Positions 9,811 to 20,187 of a DNA stretch of 64,000 nt are shown in pieces. The position numbers and the translations under genes were made by a program. The notes below the pieces were generated by a model. It did no database searches, was not told the DNA's origin, and saw nothing but the letters and a program-made list of their open reading frames with translations. This DNA comes from Klebsiella spallanzanii. Its GTDB lineage: Bacteria > Pseudomonadota > Gammaproteobacteria > Enterobacterales > Enterobacteriaceae. Position 1 is the stretch's first letter, and each line of letters begins with the position of its first letter. The stretch covers positions 310,001 through 374,000 of the forward strand of contig NZ_CABGGS010000044.1 in assembly GCF_902158555.1 (NCBI RefSeq), given 5' to 3'.

Positions 9811-10530
9811 ATGGTCATTAAGGCGCAAAGCCCTGCGGGTTTCGCTGAAGAGTACATCATTGAAAGTATCTGGAATAATCGCTTTCCCCCTGGTTCAATC
9901 CTTCCCGCTGAACGTGAACTTTCTGAACTGATTGGTGTGACCCGTACAACCTTACGTGAAGTGTTGCAGCGCCTGGCCCGCGATGGCTGGTTAACTATTC
10001 AGCATGGTAAGCCCACGAAAGTGAATAATTTCTGGGAAACATCAGGCCTGAATATCCTTGAAACGCTGGCGCGTCTCGATCATGACAGCGTTCCTCAACT
10101 GATTGACAACCTGCTGTCAGTGCGCACGAATATTTCGACTATTTTTATTCGTACCGCTTTCCGTCAGCATCCTGATAAGGCGCTGGACGTTCTGGCAAGC
10201 GCCCGTGAGATTGAAGACCATGCCGATGCCTTTGCCGAGCTGGATTACAACATTTTCCGCGGTCTGGCGTTTGCTTCAGGTAACCCGATCTACGGCCTGA
10301 TCCTCAATGGCATGAAAGGTTTATATACTCGCATTGGGCGCCACTATTTCGCCAATCCGGAAGCGCGTAGTCTGGCGATGGGCTTCTATCATCAGTTGGC
10401 GAAAGTTTGTGAAGAGGGCCTTCATGAACAGGTTTATGATATTGTGCGCCGCTACGGACACGACAGCGGCGAAATTTGGCATCGTATGCAGAAGAACCTG
10501 CCGGGTGATTTAGCGATTAATATGCGTTAA
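9811..10530 (+). CDS. fadR: Fatty-acid metabolism regulator FadR (GntR family)
   Basis: Represses fad genes and activates fabA/fabB; long-chain acyl-CoA releases it from DNA. Residues 1-72 form the winged helix ([42 protein letters not shown]), followed by the all-helical acyl-CoA domain. I use the ATG at 9811, which gives 239 residues and the E. coli N-terminus [11 protein letters not shown]; an upstream frame from 9769 would add 14 unconserved residues. fadD, a classical target, is in the same window with a candidate operator. Confidence 0.97.
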   Translation: MVIKAQSPAGFAEEYIIESIWNNRFPPGSILPAERELSELIGVTRTTLREVLQRLARDGWLTIQHGKPTKVNNFWETSGLNILETLARLDHDSVPQLIDNLLSVRTNISTIFIRTAFRQHPDKALDVLASAREIEDHADAFAELDYNIFRGLAFASGNPIYGLILNGMKGLYTRIGRHYFANPEARSLAMGFYHQLAKVCEEGLHEQVYDIVRRYGHDSGEIWHRMQKNLPGDLAINMR

Positions 10531-10550
10531 GTCCAGGAAATAATAATAAA

Positions 10551-10577
10551 AAACGCCCGGCGAGAAACCGGGCGTTT
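10551..10577. terminator. Bidirectional terminator between fadR and ycgB
   Basis: Arms AAACGCCCGG and CCGGGCGTTT around a 7-base loop, with A/T runs on both sides. It serves the convergent fadR and ycgB genes. Confidence 0.92.
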
Positions 10578-10589
10578 TGCTTTTTAGGG

Positions 10590-12122
10590 TTAGAGCGGGT
10601 TTTGCCGAGGTGGCGTCCGCTCAAGCAACTCGACGCTACCGTCGGCATTCTGTTGTTCCAGAAGAACATCAAATCCCCACAGGCGATGAACGTGCTTAAG
10701 AACCTCGCGACGGCCTTTATCCAGCGGCACGCGGTTATGCGGCACATAGCGCAGAGTTAACGAGCGATCGCCACGCAGATCGACGTTCCACACCTGGATA
10801 TTCGGCTCAAGGTTGCTCAGATTGTACTGTGCTGAAAGCTTCGAGCGGATCTCACGATATCCCTCTTCATTATGAATAGCGGATATTTCCAGATAGTTGT
10901 TGTGATCGTCATCCAGCACGGTAAAGAAGCGGAAATCACGCATGATTTTTGGCGACAGAAACTGGCTGATAAAGCTCTCATCCTTGAAGTCACGCATCGC
11001 GAAGTGCAGCGTTTCGAGCCAGTCCGAACCGGCAATATCCGGGAACCAGTATCTGTCCTCTTCCGTCGGCGACTGGCAGATGCGTTTAATATCCTGAAAC
11101 ATGGCAAAGCCCAACGCATACGGGTTGATTCCGCTATACCACTGGCTGTTGTACGGCGGTTGGAACACCACGTTAGTGTGGCTGTGCAGAAACTCCAGCA
11201 TAAAGCGTTCCGTCACTTTACCTTCATCATAAAGATGATTAAGGATGGTGTAGTGCCAGAAGGTCGCCCAACCCTCGTTCATGACCTGAGTCTGCTTCTG
11301 CGGATAAAAGTACTGGCTGACTTTACGCACGATGCGCAGAATTTCACGCTGCCATGGCTCCAGCAACGGGGCGTTTTTCTCCATGAAATAGAGCAGGTTT
11401 TCCTGTGGCTCAGAAGGATAGCGACGCGCCGCTTCAATGGTTTTTTCCTCTTCGCGCTTCGGCAGGGTGCGCCACAGCATATTCACCTGACTTTGCAGAT
11501 ACTCCTCACGGCTTTTCTGCCGCGCCTTCTCTTCCTGTAAAGAGATTTTTTGCGGGCGTTTGTAGCGGTCGACGCCGTAGTTCATTAAGGCATGACAGGA
11601 GTCGAGCAGCTTCTCTACTTCATCAACGCCGTAGCGCTCTTCACATTCGGTAATGTATTTACGCGCGAAGATCAGATAGTCAATGATTGAACTGGCGTCG
11701 GTCCAGCTGCGAAACAGGTAGTTGTTTTTGAAGAAGGAGTTGTGCCCGTAACAGGCGTGCGCCATCACCAGCGCCTGCATGGTAATGGTGTTCTCTTCCA
11801 TCAAATAAGCAATACAGGGGTTGGAGTTGATGACGATTTCATAGGCCAGTCCCTGCTGACCGTGCTTGTAGGCCTGCTCGGTCTCAATGAATTTTTTACC
11901 AAACGACCAGTGCGGATAGTTGATAGGCATCCCGACGCTGGAGTAGGCATCCATCATCTGCTCGGAAGTAATGACTTCGATTTGGTGCGGGTAGGTGTCA
12001 AGACGATACAGCTTCGCTACCCGATCGACTTCTGCCAGATAGGTCTCCAGCAGCTCAAAAGTCCAGTCGGGTCCATCGCTTAAACGGGTTGTGTCCTTGT
12101 TCATGGAATCAATCGTAGCCAT
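10590..12122 (-). CDS. ycgB: SpoVR family protein YcgB
   Basis: Large conserved cytosolic protein of the SpoVR family, expressed in stationary phase in E. coli and often found with yeaG/yeaH functions; its molecular activity is not established. Conserved segments include LYRLDTYPHQIEVI, MPINYPHWSFGKKF, ACYGHNSFFKNNYLF and VMNEGWATFWHYT. The 510 residues from the ATG at 12122 match E. coli, and GAGGG precedes that start. A longer frame to 12212 adds 30 residues with no similarity. Convergent with fadR; about 320 bases separate it from the divergent dadA. Confidence 0.95.
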   Translation of the reverse strand: MATIDSMNKDTTRLSDGPDWTFELLETYLAEVDRVAKLYRLDTYPHQIEVITSEQMMDAYSSVGMPINYPHWSFGKKFIETEQAYKHGQQGLAYEIVINSNPCIAYLMEENTITMQALVMAHACYGHNSFFKNNYLFRSWTDASSIIDYLIFARKYITECEERYGVDEVEKLLDSCHALMNYGVDRYKRPQKISLQEEKARQKSREEYLQSQVNMLWRTLPKREEEKTIEAARRYPSEPQENLLYFMEKNAPLLEPWQREILRIVRKVSQYFYPQKQTQVMNEGWATFWHYTILNHLYDEGKVTERFMLEFLHSHTNVVFQPPYNSQWYSGINPYALGFAMFQDIKRICQSPTEEDRYWFPDIAGSDWLETLHFAMRDFKDESFISQFLSPKIMRDFRFFTVLDDDHNNYLEISAIHNEEGYREIRSKLSAQYNLSNLEPNIQVWNVDLRGDRSLTLRYVPHNRVPLDKGRREVLKHVHRLWGFDVLLEQQNADGSVELLERTPPRQNPL

Positions 12123-12443
12123 TAGCGCGCCCTCGTTGTTGATGGTTCTCTCTGTACGGAAAACCTCTAAACAAGCATAGAACACAGTGTTGCAAACTGC
12201 GTCCATGAGCAATTTCTTTTCTTCGCGATTTCACAATCTGAAAGGCGTTTTTCTCCGCTTTAATTGGAATTTAATTCTGCAGAAGAATGAAGCACAGCAG
12301 GAGATGGTAAATCAATGGTGTCAGTACTGGCGCAGAGTCCTGTGAGATAAGTCACCATAAATAAAGCGTATGTTGAATAATATTTTCATCTGGGTTATCA
12401 ATTTGTAATCAGACGATTGTTCTTTAACTATTACGGAGGCGCT

Positions 12444-13742
12444 ATGCGCGTCGTCATACTGGGAAGTGGGGTAGTTGGGGTCGCTAGTGCCTGGTATTTA
12501 AGTCAGGCAGGACATCAGGTAACGGTTATCGACCGCCAGCCAGGGCCAGCTGAAGAGACCAGCGCTGCGAACGCCGGGCAGATCTCACCCGGCTATGCTG
12601 CGCCGTGGGCGGCGCCGGGCGTACCGCTGAAGGCGATTAAGTGGATGTTCCAGAAGCACGCTCCTCTGGCCATTGGACTTGATGGCACCCAGTTCCAGCT
12701 AAAATGGATGTGGCAGATGCTGCGCAACTGCGATACCCGCCATTATATGGAAAATAAAGGGCGTATGGTGCGTCTGGCGGAGTACAGCCGCGACTGCCTG
12801 AAAGCGCTACGCGAGAGTACCGGTATCCAGTATGAAGGCCGGCAGGGCGGAACTCTTCAGCTTTTCCGCACCGAAAAACAGTTCGAAAACGCCACTCGTG
12901 ATATTGCCGTGCTGCAGGACGCGGGGGTTCCTTATCAACTGCTGGAGGCTAATCGCCTGCTTGAAGTTGAGCCCGCGCTCGCCGAAGTCAACCACAAGCT
13001 GACCGGCGGTTTGCGCTTACCAAATGATGAAACGGGTGACTGCCAGCTATTTACCACGCGTCTGGCGTTGATGGCTGAGCAGGCGGGCGTGACTTTCCGG
13101 TTTAATACTTCAGTAGATGCTCTGTTATATGAAGGAGAGCAAATCTCCGGTGTGAAGTGCGGAGCTGAAATAATCAAAGCCGACGCTTACGTCATGGCTA
13201 TGGGTTCATATTCAACGGCGATGCTGAAAGGGCTGGTGGATATTCCGGTTTATCCGCTGAAAGGCTATTCACTAACGATTCCAATTGCCCAGGAAGACGG
13301 CGCGCCGGTATCGACTATCCTTGATGAAACTTACAAAATCGCCATCACCCGCTTTGATAATCGTATTCGCGTCGGCGGGATGGCGGAGATTGTCGGTTTT
13401 AATAAAGAGCTGTTGCAGCCCAGGCGTGAAACGCTGGAGATGGTGGTGCGCGATCTGTTTCCGCGCGGTGGTCATATAGAACAGGCGACCTTCTGGACCG
13501 GATTACGCCCAATGACCCCGGACGGCACGCCAGTAGTCGGACGCACGGCATACAAAAACCTGTGGCTGAACACCGGGCACGGTACTTTAGGCTGGACCAT
13601 GGCCTGCGGCTCCGGGCAGCTGATTAGCGATTTAATCTCCGGACGTACTCCGGCGATCCCATATGACGATCTTGCCGTTGCCCGCTACGGCCGTGGTTAT
13701 ATCCCGACTCGCGCTCAGCATCTGCACGGTGTTCACCATTAA
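12444..13742 (+). CDS. dadA: D-amino acid dehydrogenase small subunit DadA
   Basis: FAD-dependent membrane-associated dehydrogenase that oxidises D-alanine and other D-amino acids to 2-oxo acids, feeding electrons to the respiratory chain. The dinucleotide-binding motif [13 protein letters not shown] lies at residues 7-19, and the C-terminal FAD motif is [16 protein letters not shown]. Starting at 12444 gives 432 residues as in E. coli, with GGAGG upstream. dadX follows 12 bases downstream. In E. coli the operon is controlled by Lrp and CRP; I could not identify their sites with confidence here. Confidence 0.97.
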   Translation: MRVVILGSGVVGVASAWYLSQAGHQVTVIDRQPGPAEETSAANAGQISPGYAAPWAAPGVPLKAIKWMFQKHAPLAIGLDGTQFQLKWMWQMLRNCDTRHYMENKGRMVRLAEYSRDCLKALRESTGIQYEGRQGGTLQLFRTEKQFENATRDIAVLQDAGVPYQLLEANRLLEVEPALAEVNHKLTGGLRLPNDETGDCQLFTTRLALMAEQAGVTFRFNTSVDALLYEGEQISGVKCGAEIIKADAYVMAMGSYSTAMLKGLVDIPVYPLKGYSLTIPIAQEDGAPVSTILDETYKIAITRFDNRIRVGGMAEIVGFNKELLQPRRETLEMVVRDLFPRGGHIEQATFWTGLRPMTPDGTPVVGRTAYKNLWLNTGHGTLGWTMACGSGQLISDLISGRTPAIPYDDLAVARYGRGYIPTRAQHLHGVHH

Positions 13743-13754
13743 TAAGGAGCTTTC

Positions 13755-14825
13755 ATGTCCCGTCCAGTCAAGGCCAGCATTGATACGTCAGCCTTACGAC
13801 AAAATCAGCAAATTGTTCGCCGCGCGGCGCCCGGCTCGCGTCTGTGGGCGGTCGTTAAAGCGAATGCGTATGGCCACGGTCTGGCGAGGGTCTGGAATGC
13901 GCTAAGCGCGGCAGACGGTTTCGCTATGTTAAATCTGGAAGAGGCGATCCTTCTGCGTGAGCTGGGCTGGAAAGGGCCGATACTGATGTTAGAGGGTTTC
14001 TTCCATGCTGATGAACTGGCGCTGTTTGATAAATACCGCCTGACGACCAACGTGCACAGTAACTGGCAAATTAAGGCGCTTCAGCAGGCTAAACTGCACG
14101 CGCCGCTCGATATCTACGTTAAGGTGAATAGCGGGATGAACCGGCTGGGCTTTATGCCGGACCGTCTGCAAATCGTCTGGCAGCAGCTACGGGGGCTCAA
14201 AAACGTCAGTGAAATGACGTTAATGTCGCACTTTGCCGAGGCGGAAAATCCGCATGGAATTGTGGAGCCGATGCGGCGCATTGAGCAGGCTGCCGAAGGG
14301 CTGGATTGCCCGCGATCGCTGGCTAACTCAGCGGCCACGTTATGGCATCCGGAGTCGCATTTTAACTGGGTAAGGCCGGGAATCGTATTGTATGGCGCTT
14401 CGCCTTCCGGCCTGTGGCAGGACGTTGCCAACACCGGACTGAAGCCGGTCATGACGCTAAGCAGCGAAATTATCGCCGTGCAGAACTTGAAACCCGGCGA
14501 AGCGGTGGGATACGGCGGCATCTACAGGACGACACAAGAGCAGCGCATTGGTATTGTGGCCTGCGGCTATGCCGATGGCTATCCTCGCTTAGCGCCGAGC
14601 GGTACGCCAGTGCTGGTTGACGGCGTACGCACCGTCACGGTAGGGCGAATATCGATGGATATGCTGGCGGTGGATTTAACCCCTTGCCCGCAGGCGGGTA
14701 TTGGCACACCGGTCGAACTGTGGGGTAAAGAGATTAAAATTGACGATGTCGCTGCCACCAGCGGCACCGTCGGTTATGAACTCATGTGCGCTTTAGCACC
14801 GAGGGTGCCAGTTGTGACGGTGTAA
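13755..14825 (+). CDS. dadX: Catabolic alanine racemase DadX
   Basis: PLP enzyme interconverting L- and D-alanine so that DadA can oxidise the D-isomer. The PLP lysine is in the VVKANAYGHG motif near residue 35, and the second active-site tyrosine lies in the later half. Full length at 356 residues, as in E. coli DadX. Operon partner of dadA, with AAGGAG before its ATG. The gene converges with cvrA. Confidence 0.96.
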   Translation: MSRPVKASIDTSALRQNQQIVRRAAPGSRLWAVVKANAYGHGLARVWNALSAADGFAMLNLEEAILLRELGWKGPILMLEGFFHADELALFDKYRLTTNVHSNWQIKALQQAKLHAPLDIYVKVNSGMNRLGFMPDRLQIVWQQLRGLKNVSEMTLMSHFAEAENPHGIVEPMRRIEQAAEGLDCPRSLANSAATLWHPESHFNWVRPGIVLYGASPSGLWQDVANTGLKPVMTLSSEIIAVQNLKPGEAVGYGGIYRTTQEQRIGIVACGYADGYPRLAPSGTPVLVDGVRTVTVGRISMDMLAVDLTPCPQAGIGTPVELWGKEIKIDDVAATSGTVGYELMCALAPRVPVVTV

Positions 14826-14841
14826 CTTATCCTGAGGCGGA

Positions 14842-16575
14842 TCACTCCGCCTCGTCCTCCGCCATACGTACGCCAACCCGCAGAACGTGATCTTCTTCTT
14901 TTTCCGCTACCGTCCATACCATTCCTGCAAACTCCACCTGGTCACCGACAACCGGGGCCGCCCCTAACAGATGCTGCACCACATCACCCAGCGACTGCTG
15001 GTGATCGCGGAACTCTTCGCCGCCGTCGATGCCGTAAATCTGCGCGACGTCGGCAAATTTTGCATTCGCATCAAGGATAAAATCACCGAAGAAGCGCTGA
15101 TCGAGCGCCACCGGCGGCGACTGGCTGAACAGCTTACCCAGCGCGGGCAAATCGCGTTCGCGGCCAATAACGCAGAGAATATCGCCTTCCAGCAGGCGCG
15201 TACTGCCGGTGGGGTGTAGCAGAGCGTTATCGCGGAACAGTGCGGCAATGCGCGTTTCCGGCGGCATATGCAGGTCGCGCAGCGCCGCGCCAACGCACCA
15301 TTTTTCGGCGCTAAGTTGATAGACAAACTGCTCCCACGGGTTCTCCGGATGAATATCCAGCCCAACGCGGGAGATGGGGGAACCGACCGGGGGCACCACC
15401 ACTTTGGCTTTTTTGGCAGCCCAGGACAGAGATGTGCCCTGCAAAAGCAGCGACACCAGTACCACGAAGAAGGCCACGTTAAAGAACAGCCGCGCGTTCT
15501 CCAGGCCAGCCATCATCGGGAAAACGGCGAGAATAATCGGTACCGCGCCGCGCAGGCCGACCCAACTGATAAAGATGCGCTCGCGTAGATTAAAGCCGCG
15601 AAATGGCAGCAGACCGGCAAATACCGACAGCGGACGGGCGACAAAGATCATCCACATCGACAGAATCAGCGCCGGGATGGCGATAGGCCACAGGTCGGAC
15701 GGCGTGACCAGCAGGCCGAGCACCAGGAACATGGCGATTTGCGCCAGCCAGGCCAGACCGTCAAAGTTTTGCAGAATACCGTGGCGGTTGCGAATTGGTC
15801 TGTTGCCGAGCAGGAAGCCGCACAGGTAGACCGCGAGGATACCGCTACCGTCCAGCGAGGTAGTGGCGGCAAAAATCATGATCCCGCCGCTCAGCGCCAG
15901 AAGAGGGTAAAGACCGGTTGGCAGGACGATGCGGTTAATCATCTGCAGCAGCAGGTAACCGCCGCCGAGGCCGATAGCAATACCCAACCCGAACTGCTGC
16001 ACAATATGCACCACGAACATCCAGCTCAGCCCTGTTTCATGCTGCTGAATCATCTCGATAAGGGTAATGGTCAGGAATACCGCCATTGGGTCGTTGCTGC
16101 CAGATTCAATTTCCAGCGTCGAGCCGACGCGTTCGTTCAGTCCCTTACCGCCGAGCAGGGAGAATACCGCCGCCGCATCGGTCGAACCGACAATCGCGCC
16201 GATCAGCATCCCCTCAATCAGGTCTAAATGAAACAGCCAGGCCGCCATCAGGCCGGTCAGGGCTGAGGTAATTAACACCCCGACCGTGGCAAGCGACAGC
16301 GCCGGCCAAAGCGCCACGCGAAAGGAGCTGGCCTGGGTGCGCATTCCGCCATCAAGCAGAATAACCGCCAGCGCCAGGTTGCTCACCATATAGGCAAAAG
16401 GGTAGTTGTCAAAAGGAATGCCGCCGATACCGTCAACGCCCGCCAGCATCCCAATGGCTAAGAAGATAACCAGTATCGGGATGCCGAGGCGTGAAGAAAA
16501 GGAACTTAATAAAATGCTACAGGTTACTAAAACGGAACCCAGGATAAACAGACTGATGACCGCAGCGGCGTCCAA
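14842..16575 (-). CDS. cvrA: K+/H+ antiporter CvrA/NhaP2 (CPA1 family)
   Basis: Inner-membrane cation/proton antiporter involved in potassium and volume homeostasis at low osmolarity. About 12 helices occupy residues 1-390, with family motifs [37 protein letters not shown] split across two helices. A TrkA-C (RCK-C) domain (about 405-485) and a CorC/HlyC-type domain (about 490-575) follow. The 577 residues are within one of E. coli CvrA. Convergent with dadX, 16 bases apart, and followed upstream by ldcA on the same strand. Confidence 0.95.
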   Translation of the reverse strand: MDAAAVISLFILGSVLVTCSILLSSFSSRLGIPILVIFLAIGMLAGVDGIGGIPFDNYPFAYMVSNLALAVILLDGGMRTQASSFRVALWPALSLATVGVLITSALTGLMAAWLFHLDLIEGMLIGAIVGSTDAAAVFSLLGGKGLNERVGSTLEIESGSNDPMAVFLTITLIEMIQQHETGLSWMFVVHIVQQFGLGIAIGLGGGYLLLQMINRIVLPTGLYPLLALSGGIMIFAATTSLDGSGILAVYLCGFLLGNRPIRNRHGILQNFDGLAWLAQIAMFLVLGLLVTPSDLWPIAIPALILSMWMIFVARPLSVFAGLLPFRGFNLRERIFISWVGLRGAVPIILAVFPMMAGLENARLFFNVAFFVVLVSLLLQGTSLSWAAKKAKVVVPPVGSPISRVGLDIHPENPWEQFVYQLSAEKWCVGAALRDLHMPPETRIAALFRDNALLHPTGSTRLLEGDILCVIGRERDLPALGKLFSQSPPVALDQRFFGDFILDANAKFADVAQIYGIDGGEEFRDHQQSLGDVVQHLLGAAPVVGDQVEFAGMVWTVAEKEEDHVLRVGVRMAEDEAE

Positions 16576-16667
16576 TGTTGACGTACTCCTTACCGGCGTG
16601 AAGATGAATTAAAAACTACACCATTTTAACAATCTGACGCCGTTCAGGATATGCGTAAGACGAATTT

Positions 16668-17582
16668 TTATTCGGCCAGAACCGGGTGTCCACTGATGCT
16701 CAAGGTGGTGATGGATGCGTTGTTCACCAGCAGCGCTCTGGCGCCGAGCGGCAAGGTTACCGTGCGCTGCTCATGACCGAAATCCAGGCCGCTGATGACA
16801 GGAATGTTAAGCTGGGCGCGAAGGTATTCGTATACCATCGGCAGGTCATAACCGGCATCGTAATCGTTGGCATTTGCCCCGGTAAAACTGCCGAGAACAA
16901 TCGCCCGCTGGCGCGCCAGAATACCGCTGTGAAGCAGCTGCAACAGCATTCTTTCGACACGAAACGGGTGCTCGTTAATATCCTCAAGCACCAATATGCC
17001 GTCGCTAATTTGCGGTAGCCACGGCGTGCCGATAAGCGAGGTTAACATTGCCAGATTCCCCCCCCACAGGGTGCCGTCGGCGCGGCAGCTTGGTCCATCT
17101 CCATGCCATTCGAGCGTAAATGCTGGATTACGCAGCGCCTGCCAAAAATGGTGTTCAGTAAATTCGTTAAGCGTTTCAGCGCCAAAGTTTCCGGCCAGCA
17201 TCGGGCCGCTAAAAGTGATTATGCTACCCTTTGCCAGCAGGCCCATTTGAACAGCGGTGAAATCGCTGTGGCCGCAAATAAGCAGCGGATCCTGCTGCTG
17301 GCGAGCGATCAGCGCCCGCCAGTCAATGTGCGGCAGCAGGCGAGTCGCGCCGTAGCCGCCGCGTACCGCCAGTACAATGCGGTTTTTGCCGTCCAGGGCG
17401 GCGAGCTGGTTGATATCGGCAAGGCGTTCACTCTCCGTTCCGGCAAAACGTAGCGCCCGGCGGGGGATAACTTCCTGGTGCATGACCTGATGCCCGGCCT
17501 CCTGCAGACGTTGAACGCCGCGGTTCGCCGCCTCCTGGTTAATGCAATAACCGGAAGGGGCGATGAGATAAAACTGGGTCAT
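16668..17582 (-). CDS. ldcA: Muramoyltetrapeptide L,D-carboxypeptidase LdcA
   Basis: Cytoplasmic S66-family serine peptidase that removes the terminal D-Ala from recycled murein tetrapeptides. The nucleophile serine is in CGHSDFTAVQMGL; the Glu and His of the S66 triad fall in LVLEDINEHPFRVERML and SGLDFGHEQRTVTLPLG. The length, 304 residues, equals that in E. coli. It is divergent from emtA, another murein enzyme, as in E. coli. Confidence 0.96.
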   Translation of the reverse strand: MTQFYLIAPSGYCINQEAANRGVQRLQEAGHQVMHQEVIPRRALRFAGTESERLADINQLAALDGKNRIVLAVRGGYGATRLLPHIDWRALIARQQQDPLLICGHSDFTAVQMGLLAKGSIITFSGPMLAGNFGAETLNEFTEHHFWQALRNPAFTLEWHGDGPSCRADGTLWGGNLAMLTSLIGTPWLPQISDGILVLEDINEHPFRVERMLLQLLHSGILARQRAIVLGSFTGANANDYDAGYDLPMVYEYLRAQLNIPVISGLDFGHEQRTVTLPLGARALLVNNASITTLSISGHPVLAE

Positions 17583-17677
17583 GACAATTCCTTGCTAAGA
17601 ATGAAAGGGTTATCATGCCGCCTGGAGCGTTTATTGTCATCTCCGTGCGGCAAACTTCAGCCAATAAGGATAGATGT

Positions 17678-18289
17678 GTGAAATTGAGATGGTGTGTTTT
17701 TTTAGTTGTATTGTTGGTCGGCTGTAGCTCAAAACATGATTATCGTAACCCGCCGTGGAACCCTGAAGTCCCGGTTAAACGGGCGATGCAGTGGATGCCA
17801 ATCAGTGAAAAAGCCGGTGCGGCGTGGGGCGTTGACCCGCAGCTGATTACCGCAATCATCGCCATTGAGTCCGGCGGCAACCCGGCGGTGGTCAGTAAAT
17901 CCGGCGCGGTAGGCTTGATGCAGCTGAAACCCTCGACATCCGGCCGTGATGTTTACCGGCGGATGGGCTGGAGCGGCGATCCTTCGGTGAGCGAGCTGAA
18001 AAATCCTGAACGCAATATTTCCATGGGGGCTGCCTATCTGAGCATCCTTGAAAATGGTCCGCTGGCGGGGATTAAAGACCCGCAGGTGATGCGCTATGCG
18101 GTGGTGGTCTCCTACGCTAACGGCGCGGGCGCGCTGTTAAGGACGTTCTCATCCAATCGACAGGATGCGATTGATGAGATTAACGATATGGACGCTGATG
18201 ACTTCTTTGAGCACGTGGTGAAGAAACACCCGGCTGCGCAGGCACCGCGCTATATCTGGAAGCTACAGAAAGCGCTGGATGCGATGTAA
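17678..18289 (+). CDS. emtA: Membrane-bound endolytic murein transglycosylase EmtA (MltE)
   Basis: Outer-membrane lipoprotein that cleaves peptidoglycan strands internally. The signal peptide ends in the lipobox LLVGC (Cys16), and the SLT fold carries the catalytic glutamate in [11 protein letters not shown] plus [13 protein letters not shown] and the later [11 protein letters not shown] use the GTG at 17678 (MKLRWCVF), giving 203 residues as in E. coli with AAGGA upstream; the open frame from 17615 has no signal-peptide logic. Divergent from ldcA. Confidence 0.96.
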   Translation: MKLRWCVFLVVLLVGCSSKHDYRNPPWNPEVPVKRAMQWMPISEKAGAAWGVDPQLITAIIAIESGGNPAVVSKSGAVGLMQLKPSTSGRDVYRRMGWSGDPSVSELKNPERNISMGAAYLSILENGPLAGIKDPQVMRYAVVVSYANGAGALLRTFSSNRQDAIDEINDMDADDFFEHVVKKHPAAQAPRYIWKLQKALDAM

Positions 18290-18300
18290 GGTATCCTTTC

Positions 18301-18329
18301 ACCCCGCAGGCTTAACCGCCTTGCGGGGT
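18301..18329. terminator. Hairpin between emtA and the following convergent gene
   Basis: Perfect 8-bp arms ACCCCGCA and TGCGGGGT around a 13-base interior that can pair further. There is no good T run, so a terminator role is only suggested by its position at the end of emtA. Confidence 0.5.
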
Positions 18330-18346
18330 AAACTGTTCAGATAACT

Positions 18347-19171
18347 CTAGTCCTCTGTGCGAAGCGAAGTGATATCGCTTATCGGCCCAATCAACGCTTT
18401 ATATTCCCGATAGTGTTCAGGAAGGGAATTCACGCCGTTTACCGCAACATAGAGCATGGCCATGGCGTCATTCATCTCATCGCTATTCAGCGCTAATGTT
18501 TCTCGTAAAGCATCAATACAGGCATGGGCGTCATTATGGGAAATACCGTTGAGATCCAGGCGGATAGTTTTCGCTATCGCGTCTATCCATAATCCGAGCC
18601 ACAGTACGCAACCTATGGGCATTAACAGGCAACTGAAGATGCTGTAAGCGATAAGATCGAAATAGATAAATGTCTTACAGGTTAATATTGCTCCCAGGAT
18701 AATCGAAGGAATACCGATCATCAGCACATTATACCAGCGGCGTCGCGGGCTTAAGGCGAAACCTGAGTTTTGTATTTGCTCCTGCCAGATGTTGCTTCCG
18801 GCCACGCTGAGGCTAGAGGGTAGATCTTCATGACACGGTTTTCGTACTTCAAAATGATCAAATAACGCTCTTTCAATAACGTTCATTTCGCAGGAGGCAT
18901 AGCGACCGTTGGCCAAAACCAGCGCGGTTTCTGGACTCCATAGATATTTTTTATTTAATAAGCTAAACATTGCCAGCTGAATCACCCTTGTCCCTTCACC
19001 ATCAATCCACGCCAACAACCACGGGTCGATACCGGTAACGTTCCGTTGAGCTTGGGCCGTAGGCCGCATCAGGACGATAATAATTCCTATAAGAAAATAG
19101 ATGACCGGAACGATAACGACGAAACAGCCGAGAAACAGCAGAGGATGCATATGCATTATGAAATTCCACAC
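18347..19171 (-). CDS. Membrane protein, probable TIGR04222 family, copy 2 of tandem pair
   Basis: About 274 residues. A hydrophobic helix lies at residues 8-35 and two more at about 155-215. Between them is a soluble segment with the pattern WLLAWIDGEGTRVIQLAMF, CEMNVIERALFDHF and GFALSPRRRW. This resembles the TIGR04222 membrane family as I remember it; function unknown. The GTG at 19171 has GAGGGG seven bases upstream, whereas the TTG at 19195 has none and would overlap the previous gene. It is clearly paralogous to the next gene upstream (shared VIERALFDHF/VEKILFDHF, LPEHYREY/LPERYREY) but strongly diverged. Confidence 0.75.
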   Translation of the reverse strand: MWNFIMHMHPLLFLGCFVVIVPVIYFLIGIIIVLMRPTAQAQRNVTGIDPWLLAWIDGEGTRVIQLAMFSLLNKKYLWSPETALVLANGRYASCEMNVIERALFDHFEVRKPCHEDLPSSLSVAGSNIWQEQIQNSGFALSPRRRWYNVLMIGIPSIILGAILTCKTFIYFDLIAYSIFSCLLMPIGCVLWLGLWIDAIAKTIRLDLNGISHNDAHACIDALRETLALNSDEMNDAMAMLYVAVNGVNSLPEHYREYKALIGPISDITSLRTED

Positions 19172-19187
19172 GTTATTTCCCCTCTGG

Positions 19188-20039
19188 CTAATCAAGCCGT
19201 TGGATAGAAAAGGGATAATTTATCTGCTTGATGATTTCCTGGTATTCGCGATATCTCTCGGGGAGCAGGTTGGTTTTACCTATAGCAATGCAATAATCAG
19301 CGTTTTCATCCGTTATTGCCCCTGCGTCAGCGATGAGTTTATCCTTTAACCTATCCACATAACCACGAAGGATATTAATAGAGATACCTTCCCTATCCAT
19401 GCGAGTTGCATTTAAGGTAATGAATAACAGCAACAGCCACCACAGACCGGAAACAATAAACATTGTAAGCCAGCTAAATACGCTGGAATTAAGCAGAGCG
19501 TTATTATCGAAGAGAGTTTTCCATGCTAATGCGCCGATTAAAACCAGTGAAGGAACGGCAACCAGCAGCATGTTCAACGTTTGCTGAGTGGGGCTTAGCA
19601 TCAGCCCTGCGCAGCGGGTGTCTTCAGACCAATGATTCTTCTCGGCGACGTAGAGGGTTATGGGTAAATCCTTGTCGCTGGGTTTTGGCGTAGAAAAATG
19701 GTCAAAGAGGATTTTTTCTACACACGTCATTTTGCACTCTGCGTACTGCTTATTTGCGCGGAGTTCGATACCCTGGGCGGCGTGAATGATAGTGACGTAT
19801 TTTTTTCTTAATAATCGAAACGTAGCCAGCTGAATAATGCCGGTGGCATTATTATGCAGCCAGGCTAAAAAAGAGGGGGGAATGGAATAGGGAGGCGGTA
19901 TCGGCGTGCCTTTCTCTGAAGGGCGAGTCATCGCGATAATAATATTCACCAGGATATATATCGCCGTGGTGAATAAAACATGGTAACCCATAAAGGATAA
20001 TGGGTGTAAATCGGAGATAAAACTGACGGCTGTTTTCAC
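19188..20039 (-). CDS. Membrane protein, probable TIGR04222 family, copy 1 of tandem pair
   Basis: A protein of 283 residues with the same plan as its neighbour: N-terminal helix (about 14-38), a soluble segment with SFLAWLHNNATGIIQLATFRLL, CKMTCVEKILFDHF and AGLMLSPTQQT, then two membrane helices (about 155-215) and a soluble C-terminus ending near LLPERYREYQEI. No catalytic motif is recognisable. The pair sits between emtA and treA, where E. coli has other genes including ycgR. It lies 16 bases upstream of copy 2 and both are probably co-transcribed. Confidence 0.75.
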   Translation of the reverse strand: MKTAVSFISDLHPLSFMGYHVLFTTAIYILVNIIIAMTRPSEKGTPIPPPYSIPPSFLAWLHNNATGIIQLATFRLLRKKYVTIIHAAQGIELRANKQYAECKMTCVEKILFDHFSTPKPSDKDLPITLYVAEKNHWSEDTRCAGLMLSPTQQTLNMLLVAVPSLVLIGALAWKTLFDNNALLNSSVFSWLTMFIVSGLWWLLLLFITLNATRMDREGISINILRGYVDRLKDKLIADAGAITDENADYCIAIGKTNLLPERYREYQEIIKQINYPFSIQRLD

Positions 20040-20187
20040 TTTTTATTCCTTGTGCCAGTCATGACATGATTTTTCGGGAGATCCTTCCCGGTAGCCAGAG
20101 TGATATGGTGCTCAAGATACCCGTAAAAAGATAACAGCGGAAATACTCTAAAGGAAGATGCGCGACGGAAGCCCGCCGCGCGAAGGT

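Noticed and set aside
10872..11540. Open frame of 222 codons antisense to ycgB
   Set aside because: The ycgB sequence is fully conserved on the other strand and this frame has no recognisable feature or ribosome site.
19172..19195. TTG start at 19195 for the second TIGR04222-like gene
   Set aside because: The GTG at 19171 has a strong GAGGGG in place, while the TTG has none and would overlap the upstream gene.
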